A stretch of DNA of 64,000 bases, taken from positions 80,867,038-80,931,037 of the forward strand of contig OV277856.1 in assembly GCA_922989275.2 (NCBI GenBank). Reading direction: 5' to 3'. This DNA is from Gari tellinella. Its lineage: Eukaryota > Mollusca > Bivalvia > Cardiida > Psammobiidae. The notes below the pieces were generated by a model. The model searched no databases and was not told where the DNA came from. It worked only from the letters and a program-made list of their open reading frames with translations. Numbering within the stretch: the stretch's first letter is position 1; each line of letters starts with the position of its first letter. Both the position numbers and the translations under genes were made by a program. Below are positions 57,310 through 64,000 of this stretch, one piece after another.

Positions 57310-58339
57310 AACAGACACGAAAACCAATTGTCCTGAGCCAATGTATTTAGTCTGCTATTATAGTGTGTATGAGTCATTCAAATGTTTCATGCACATTTAC
57401 TTACGTTAGTGTATATAACTGTTGTAAAGACACAATTTTGATTATTCAAAACATTATTATGAATGCAACAATAAAATGTATTCTTATTCTCTAAATTGCC
57501 CATAACAGTAAACTCAATAAACCGCTGACTCAGAGCAATTAGTTTTCACCTCCTGACAACATCTAAGTCTCTTATTAAAAGTTTTCTATTCGATCAAACC
57601 GAGCCGTCCTGGTATAAATATGCTCTGGATCAATGTAATTATTCTACTGTTATATTATTCATGTGTCATTCAAATTTAGCATGCACGTTTTCGTTTGAGT
57701 CTGAATATATATTCATTTTAAAATTCAAAACATACAAAAGTAATAAGATTTTACACTTGTTTTCATACTATGATTTTTCCATAATAATTAGCTAAATCTT
57801 CTCTCTCAGATCACTCAGTTAGTTTCCATCTCCTAACCACAACCTCGTCTTTTGATGAAAGGTTTCAATAGAAAACCGAGCCGTCCAGTTATAAAAAGCA
57901 ATAACTGCTCTGAATCAATGTATTTATATTACTCTTAGATCATGCATGTGTCATTTAAATTTTGCCTGTGAAAGCAGACAGGATTGAATCATTATTCAAA
58001 TGGTAGGAAGGTCGAAATGATCAACTTGTTTACATTTCTACGAATATTTTGAGTTGACTTCTCGCAAAAACTGAAGAAACGTTAACCTCCTTAGAGTAGG
58101 GGCTTTCTGGTATACAATTATCCTGCTTTTGGGTAGTGTCTGCCTTTGATACTATACCGGGTCATCCTAGCTGGTGACAGAAATGCTGGTTTATCGAAAA
58201 AAATATGGTTAGCTGACATACATGTACATACAAGTAATGACACAGATAATGTAATTATATGTCTTTAACCTTTTGCAGGGCTGCCATAAGCTGGCATGAA
58301 AAATCCTAAGATTTCCAAATTTGCATTTTTCAAGTGCGA

Positions 58340-58446
58340 TTTTACTAATCGTACCTTTACCACATAACCTGTTTCTAGCTTTGTTGACATGTGACTACTT
58401 AAAGCAGGCTGGAAGTAAAGCTTTACCTTCAGCCTGCTTTAAGCTT
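58340..58446. repeat. partial AAAGCAGG hairpin repeat
   Basis: TTAAAGCAGGCTGGAAG with mirror CAGCCTGCTTTAAGC. The tip is shortened compared with 57105-57185. Confidence 0.6.
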
Positions 58447-58545
58447 TAATGTACCAGAAAAAAGTCCGAAGATTTAGGAAAAATCCGGAGATATGGAAGC
58501 CCTGCTTTTGTCTTTATTTTCATTAAACTTATTCGCCTTTGCTTC

Positions 58546-58810
58546 TTGTTGATTTTGTCTTCAACCACAGTAAACGCATTCTACCCTTACGTTTTACTTT
58601 TTCTCCATCGAAGACGCAAAGTCGACATTGCAAACAGTTGGGATCTAGATCAGACGACGCATAACGTGGCATCTGATCAGGTTTCAAACTATTTGACACT
58701 CATATGGATATGTCCTATGTCATACTACCTTAATTATAACTTTGAAATCTTCTTGCAGACAAAAGTATTTAAGCAGAAGACAATAAATTATAGCGGTGAA
58801 GGGGTAATTT
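58546..58810. mobile_element. degenerate TTAA-type MITE with hairpin
   Basis: The right end AGCGGTGAAGGGGTAA and hairpin 58630-58695 (GCAAACAGTTGGGATCTAGA, tip GACGCATAACGTGGC) match the group. The 125-codon frame across it is not a gene. Confidence 0.5.
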
Positions 58811-58860
58811 ACTGTCAAAATACGGGTAAAACTAGTTTAAATAATATAATCAAGCACGGT

Positions 58861-58954
58861 TTTTGTAAAGACGGGGTATTCTATACCCGAGGTTTGTTTG
58901 GAACAGACCAAACGAGTGTATAGAATCCCACCGTCTTTACAAAAAACGTGCTTG
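58861..58954. mobile_element. short foldback element
   Basis: CAAGCACGGTTTTTGTAAAG with mirror CTTTACAAAAAACGTGCTTG, and GGTATTCTATAC with GTATAGAATCCC. About 38-bp arms. Confidence 0.75.
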
Positions 58955-59134
58955 ATTGTTTTTCTAACTCAAAATTACCCTAAAAACGAGTAAATTAACG
59001 GAATTAAAAAGACCTACTTTTTATTCCGTATAACACATTCCATATCCAATACATGTAGCAGCTAACAGCTCTTCAAAGGTCGCGCTATTCTAAGCTTTGT
59101 TTTGACATACGTTTTAAGGAATCTCAAACGGGGT

Positions 59135-60070
59135 TTAGCTCACCTCCACGAAGTGAGGAGGGCTTATGCTATACACCCGGCGTCAGAATCGGCGTCTACA
59201 TTGGACATTATAAAATATAAGGGCTAGGTCAATACAACATAAACCATAGATGCGCCTTAACGAGTTTAGCATTTGAAACCGTAGTTCGGTAACCTTGACC
59301 TCTGCGGTCAATTTAATGTTTTGCGTAAAAGTCTGTTCTGGACTTAAAGACATTTCCTCAGTCCTTTGATGGACTCTCCCCCATCCCCATTTTGAAAGTA
59401 ACCGTAACAGCATGCAGCATAAGGTATACCAATCTCAATTCACCTAGTGAGGTCCAGACATACTTATGCTCTAGAGATTTTTCAATGGTTACATGTATTT
59501 CTAACCAAACTATCAAATATAAAAGTCGGGCCTCACATGAGATGCGTCAATGGTTCTTTGCTATGGGTGTGTTCACAAGACGCATGCTTTTTGCAAGAAA
59601 AATGTAAGCTAGGCGTTATCACTGAAAGTAGGTCAAGAAATGTCTTTAAAGTATGTTCTGGACTAGCGACCGCATATACAGTCACGAAAATTAATATGCT
59701 GATGCGCCTCAATGAGAAGATCACGATGCATTGCAGTTTAGTGTCTCTGACATTTGACCTTGACATATGGTTACAATGCCCCTCAACGAGTAGACCATGT
59801 TGCACCGAAGTTTGGTGACTTTGACTTTTGACCTTGACCTCACGGGTATCTTTGAGGTGTTGGGTTAAATTCTGTAGTGAATTAACGACTGCACCTACTG
59901 TTAAGTTACGAAACTGTATATGCTCATGCCCTCAATGAGTAGAACACGTTACACTGCAGTTTGGCGATATTGACATTTGACCTTGATGTCCAGGGGCAAT
60001 GTTCAGGATTTACGCTAGAGTCTGTTTTAAACTTACGACTGAACCTACGGTCACGAAATGCGTCGCAAAT
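59135..60070. repeat. diverged pearl-related element with tandem GACCTTGAC units
   Basis: Starts with the hairpin GCTCACCTCCACGAAGTGAG, as at pearl-like termini. Irregular units with TTTGACCTTGACC, CTCAATGAGTAGA and TGCAGTTTGGCGA-type blocks follow. Frames here (for example 59183-59413 -) are not genes. Confidence 0.55.
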
Positions 60071-60818
60071 GAATAGGACATGCATCACCGCAATACTCCA
60101 TCTTAAAAAATGGCCGCCATATTGGATTTTATAGGTGGCTAAAACATTTTTAAAACTAAAAACCCTTAGGAGTATTGGTGCCAAATAATTTGCTTGCTTC
60201 AGCAAGTGCACAATTTCTATCAAAAATTGAATTAACGAGCTCAGGTTTTTTCTATATATGAAAATGTCCACTTATATATGAAGTGGATATATCTAATTGG
60301 TGCCATCTTGGAAACAATCATGAATAGCGTACTTTAATTAAAGTTTTGTTAAATGCAGCAGCTGGTTCCATAATCAACAAACTCAGACAGACAATTTAAT
60401 ATAAAGAAACCAGTGACATTAACTAGATATATTTAGTTCTTCATCAGTTAAAACTTCATTATCAAGAGAAAAAACGCAAAATATGCTTTTATTGGCGGCC
60501 ATTTTGAAAGTTTTCTTGATTTTAAATGCCATTATTTATAAATTCTTTGTTCCAAAAAATATTTAATGTGTTTCTAATACATTTGAGGCAAATTTAGTTT
60601 ATTTTTTTGAAAATTGTACCCACAACTAAGACGTAAGGGATTTTCTGAATTTTGGCGGCCATCTTGGACGCCATTTTGAATTGCGATGTTGTCCATCTGC
60701 TTTGCTAACTGCATCAATCTGATCCAATATCTACAGGCTTAGACAAACATTTTGGTATATAGAAACCTATGTTTACAGGCAAGGACCAGTTGACCCCCTA
60801 AATAAGTGAGATATGGTC
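60071..60818. other. non-coding with repeated GGCGGCCAT motifs
   Basis: AATGGCCGCCAT (about 60108), GGCGGCCATTTTGAAAG (60494) and GGCGGCCATCTTGGACGCC (60653) recur. This looks like a diverged repeat; no gene. Confidence 0.4.
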
Positions 60819-61049
60819 TCCCGTTTGCAGCACTATAGTTGACATTTTGACAGATGGAATACATGTATAATGAAGAATGACAAACAGCTTGAATCCAGAT
60901 CAGACGCTGCGTTAAGCGGCGTCTGATCTGGATTCAAACTGTTGGCAAATGTAAGTCAAGTCTTAATTGTCCCTACTATAACAACTCCCCCCGAATAACA
61001 CACGCAATCTTTGTCTCCCATTGGGTGTTGTTGAAGAGAGGGAGCACTG
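60819..61049. mobile_element. MITE, CAGTGCTCCC...AACAAC ends, left-truncated
   Basis: The right end TTGAAGAGAGGGAGCACTG with TA following matches the TA-type family. The left part is missing. Hairpin 60884-60948 is intact (CAAACAGCTTGAATCCAGAT, tip GCTGCG-TTA-AGCGGC). Confidence 0.7.
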
Positions 61050-61261
61050 TATGTCCCATTTTCACGTGGATATGGATGTACGCATAAATTGTGTTTCTTC
61101 AAGTTGAAAGTATCGGACAATAACGATTCAATACGGAACTACACCTACACCTATTGTCGATGATGTTTGAACTGGCACTCTATGCATATTCCGTCTTTTT
61201 CCGTAAGCTATTTTTATCTTCCGGAAAACAATTGGAGATTAAGTCACTGAATAATTACACT

Positions 61262-61345
61262 CATCATAATCCGTTACACAGTCGGTAGTAGCTCAGTGTT
61301 TTAATCACCATACTACTTATGTCAGAGTCGTGCGTTCGACCGCCG
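61262..61345 (+). repeat. tRNA-like segment, possible SINE head
   Basis: TAGTAGCTCAGTG (A-box-like) and TGCGTTCGACCGC (B-box-like) lie at tRNA-like spacing. The arms do not pair well enough for a working tRNA. Confidence 0.35.
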
Positions 61346-61530
61346 TCATGGTAGTTTTATATACATTAGACTTTTTCGATATAATTATATTTTCTTTTGA
61401 ATTATTTTGTCGTGTAGACGCATGCTTCTGTGAATTTTGTACAGTGAAACTTGTCTTCCTCAAACATTAAAGACGTACAGGTAATGAAATCCAACATTTC
61501 TGCTTAAAGTCCTCTACTGTACGCGTTACA

Positions 61531-62067
61531 TATAGAGGATAACTGTTTTTTTCAGTGTAAGATCGAAATTTAATCCATTGAGTGAACATCAGACGTTATA
61601 TTTTCACGAGTGGCGAAGCCACGAGTGAAAATATAACAGTCTGATGTTCACGAAATGGATTAAATTCGATCTTACACTGAAAAAACACAGTTATTCTATT
61701 TATTTATGCTTTAAAGCCACTTTTTAAACGAAATTGTTTCAAAATTGAAAGCGAACGTACATTATTTATCCCGTGTTGAGCCCCACGTTTCATGTCGAAC
61801 ACATGTGGCGTGACAGTTGGCGGTATAATGACGTCATCCGAATTACTTCGTTGCTCCCGAGTTTGGATTCGTGCTCTTCCGGTGAGTAGTTCGCGACAAA
61901 TCGGACTGCCGGATTTTAACGATAAGACACGATTGACTACGATTCTTGGGGAGCCCTACGGGGAAAATTCATAATAAAAGCGATTGGTGATAATCCACTG
62001 CAGTGGATTACCAAGTGATCATCCACTGCTTTTTCGTGGTAATCCACCGAAAAGCATAAATAAAAAA
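61531..62067. mobile_element. TATAGAGGATAA-type element, copy 2
   Basis: The first ~175 bp form an almost perfect foldback (ATATTTTCACGAGTGGC with GCCACGAGTGAAAATAT at the tip). GTGTTGAGCCCCA, TGACGTCA (61829-61836), a TAATCCACTGCAGTGGATTA palindrome and CCACCGAAAAGCATAAATAA follow. More complete than 42981-43404. Confidence 0.8.
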
Positions 62068-62203
62068 CGCTCTTTAGAAGCGCACTGTGTTAATTTTATT
62101 TCGCTAAAAAGTTGATTGTACGTAGGTTCTGATATCAAGAGAGAATAAATTCACAATGAAAAAACAACGAAAACATCTTAATGCCGATTTTAAATTAGAT
62201 TTT

Positions 62204-62283
62204 ACCTAGATTCGAACCCACGCCCTCTGTCCTTCGAGTCGGCGACACACACCACTGAGCTATTGTGCCCGTAGTGTGCCAGT
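62204..62283 (-). repeat. tRNA-like segment, minus strand
   Basis: Minus strand: AATAGCTCAGTGGTG (A box) and GTGGGTTCGAATCTAGG (B box). Acceptor and T stems have several mismatches, so this is a SINE head or pseudo-tRNA, not a working gene. Confidence 0.45.
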
Positions 62284-62559
62284 ATTACTATTCAACTGAC
62301 TATGTTGCTAAGTATTTATTGCTTTTTATCAAAACATTCAACGGAAAATCCCGACTTCATCGACGAAAGATGACGAAAAGTGATGAGTGCCAGTTCAAAA
62401 TTCATCGACAATACCCCTAAACTCAAAAGTAAATGAATTTATATTTGCCAAAGGTTAGCTCCGCCTTGTCAGGTGAAAAGATCGGCCTATACTCCATCAT
62501 ACCAAGATGCCATTCGTTACAGAAACTATTTGTCTATGATTCTGAAGACTGTTTGGCCT

Positions 62560-62660
62560 TGAATACCGCATGCAAGCCAACTCGCTTCACAGAGTAACCC
62601 TTGAGTGGACAACAAGAAGGGAAGAGGGAAATAGACTGGCCCAAGTTAACCTGGACACCA
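62560..62660 (+). pseudogene. possible LINE C-terminal tail remnant
   Basis: Frames combine to TLEWT then QEGKREIDWPKLTW. That resembles the TLRWTPxGKRxRGRPxxTW tail near the end of many non-LTR polymerases. Only this short stretch is recognisable, with at least one frameshift. Confidence 0.3.
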
Positions 62661-64000
62661 AACTATAATAACCCGTGTGTGGACACCAACATTTAGGTCA
62701 GAGACCACTAAATCATTTTCCATAGACCTCCATTATAACGTTCAAGGCTGTGTTGACGAAATTTGAACCCGATGAGGGGAACGGTATTTTTCCTTCGAAA
62801 GAGCCAACCAAGTCTCATCTAAATATAAACTGTAAGTGACAGATTGACCACACCAGATTTTTGCTACATCCGCCGAAACAGGATGACCCCCGTTTTGCTG
62901 TAAATTTCTTAGACCCAACCCGAAATTTACTGCATATTAAATATCGCTCCAAAAAATAACCAGAGTGCATTTTCGCTTCTCTAAAATACACTGAACTTTT
63001 GTGAAAATGTCTATCGCAAGTATAGAAAACATTTTCATTACATTATTTGATTTATTTGCTGAATGGAGGCCGCCATTTGCAATTAGCTGTCAGGACTCTC
63101 TACCGTTTTTGGCTTTGACCAATGAAACCACTCGTTATTTACTGGTCTCTCACCTAAAGAGACATTAAATTTTTGAGTATTTTGTTCAAATTTGGAATTC
63201 TTGTACAAGACTCAATTACGAAAGAAACCTTACTAAGAATTTTTCAGAGCAACAATCATTTGACCTATTTTTGGAGTTCTAAAGAGGACGCAAACTGTTC
63301 ATTTTTGGTCACTTTTCGTCAACCTTTGCTAAAAGTTTGTTCTGACATAAAATGTACATGTTTAAGGTCAAGGACAGTTATGTAACCTTAAGTGCAAGTA
63401 CTCGAGACACTCTATCCAATTAACTTGAGAACTAGGCATAACTGGATATCATGTTCACTCAAGCGTGACGGATTGTGATTTTTGCTCTAAAATCACATTT
63501 TTTGACTTTCAAATGTTTGAAAGAGACACGTGGACGGATCAACAACCTACTAAACACACTTAAAACGTACACTGGACATTTTTCTACCTTTTAGAACCTA
63601 ATTTTAGGTTTGCATCCAACTCATGGTCGGTTTTTGGTACTCTCAAGGAGCCAACCCATCTTCCATGGCCGCAATACTCCAGTATTACGTCATCAATACC
63701 TGTAGTTCAATTATTTTTATGTTTGTTTCAGCAGACACTTGTACGCACCACAATAGGTTGCTTAAAGCAATATGCAGCCAGTTTTCAGGCCTGAGTAGGA
63801 TATCAAATGCAAGAAATGTGACTTTTTTGCAAGAAATTGCTGCCAAAGGGTAGCAGGCTAAAGGTCTGTGGACTGAAAATCATGGTTTTGGCATTCCAAA
63901 GCCTTCATTACTGCTTAGGCGTCATAATTTGAGATAAACAATGTCTTTACGATGACACATGTGCCTAAATTGAACAAGAAAAGCCAGCCAGGTGTGTATA
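62661..64000. other. no gene recognised
   Basis: Short plus-strand frames at 63173-63385 and 63623-63853 lack domains. Nothing else supported. Confidence 0.35.

Larger units (their letters stand above)
56495..57850 (+). repeat. three diverged long units; one hosts a minisatellite
   Basis: About 56495-56610, 57410-57575 and 57700-57850 share TGCAACAATAAAA-type, TCTAAATTTTCCATAATGGT-type and CAATTAGTTTCACCTCCTGA-type blocks in order. The second and third also share AACCGAGCCGTCC. Confidence 0.6.

Noticed and set aside
62204..62283. Functional tRNA gene on the minus strand
   Set aside because: The A and B boxes are good, but the T stem and acceptor stem have several mismatches.
1..64000. CRISPR arrays, operons, bacterial terminators, viral genes
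   Set aside because: Introns, LINEs, SINEs and MITEs show a eukaryotic genome. The regular repeats are minisatellites, and no viral protein signature was seen.

Overview
This is an AT-rich, intron-bearing animal nuclear window that is mostly repeats. It has no operons, no CRISPR array and no rRNA. The most likely source is a bivalve mollusc. That rests on pearl/Helentron-like elements (a tandem ~145-bp core, then a GACA/GTCT microsatellite, then a terminal hairpin), on dense short foldback elements, and on a PAN plus discoidin-domain host gene of a kind common in bivalves. No species is claimed.

Two host genes can be read. On the + strand, 36158-49161 encodes a predicted secreted 271-residue protein: signal peptide, PAN/apple domain, then one F5/8 type C (discoidin) domain. 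It has four coding exons (36158-36479, 42630-42826, 47037-47183, 49012-49161). All splice sites are GT/AG, the phases agree, and the discoidin homology runs across three exons. On the - strand, 12432-16895 encodes a predicted 86-residue protein in three exons with compatible phases, starting near a CpG-rich, YY1/CCAAT-like promoter. I do not recognise that protein.

Almost everything else is transposon-derived. A 5'-truncated, frameshifted non-LTR retrotransposon lies at 5880-8592 (+). A decayed L2/CR1-like LINE lies at 44195-46690 (-), antisense inside intron 2 of the discoidin gene. Two hAT-like non-autonomous elements (38035-40256 and 49582-51650) share termini and have 8-bp target duplications. 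There are five pearl-like or related elements, several MITE families with TA duplications, several with TTAA termini (piggyBac-like), tRNA-derived SINE copies, and two very long inverted repeats (1693-3351 and 20263-22737).

The most striking pattern is one ~70-bp perfect or near-perfect hairpin. Its arms read CAAACAGTTTGGATCC and AGATCAGACGCC. It recurs about 20 times, inside MITE families with different termini. Stem-tip sequences differ between copies but stay self-complementary.

Layout: 1-5.7 kb MITEs and a long foldback; 5.9-8.6 LINE; 8.6-12.4 pearl-like element and unique sequence; 12.4-17.1 small minus gene with repeat-filled introns; 17.6-19.9 pearl-like element and a possible promoter; 20.3-22.7 giant inverted repeat; 22.7-36 mostly non-coding with MITEs; 36.1-49.2 discoidin gene; 49.5-52.3 GT-rich minisatellite split by a hAT-like element; 52.3-64 MITEs, pearl-like elements, minisatellites and a LINE tail.
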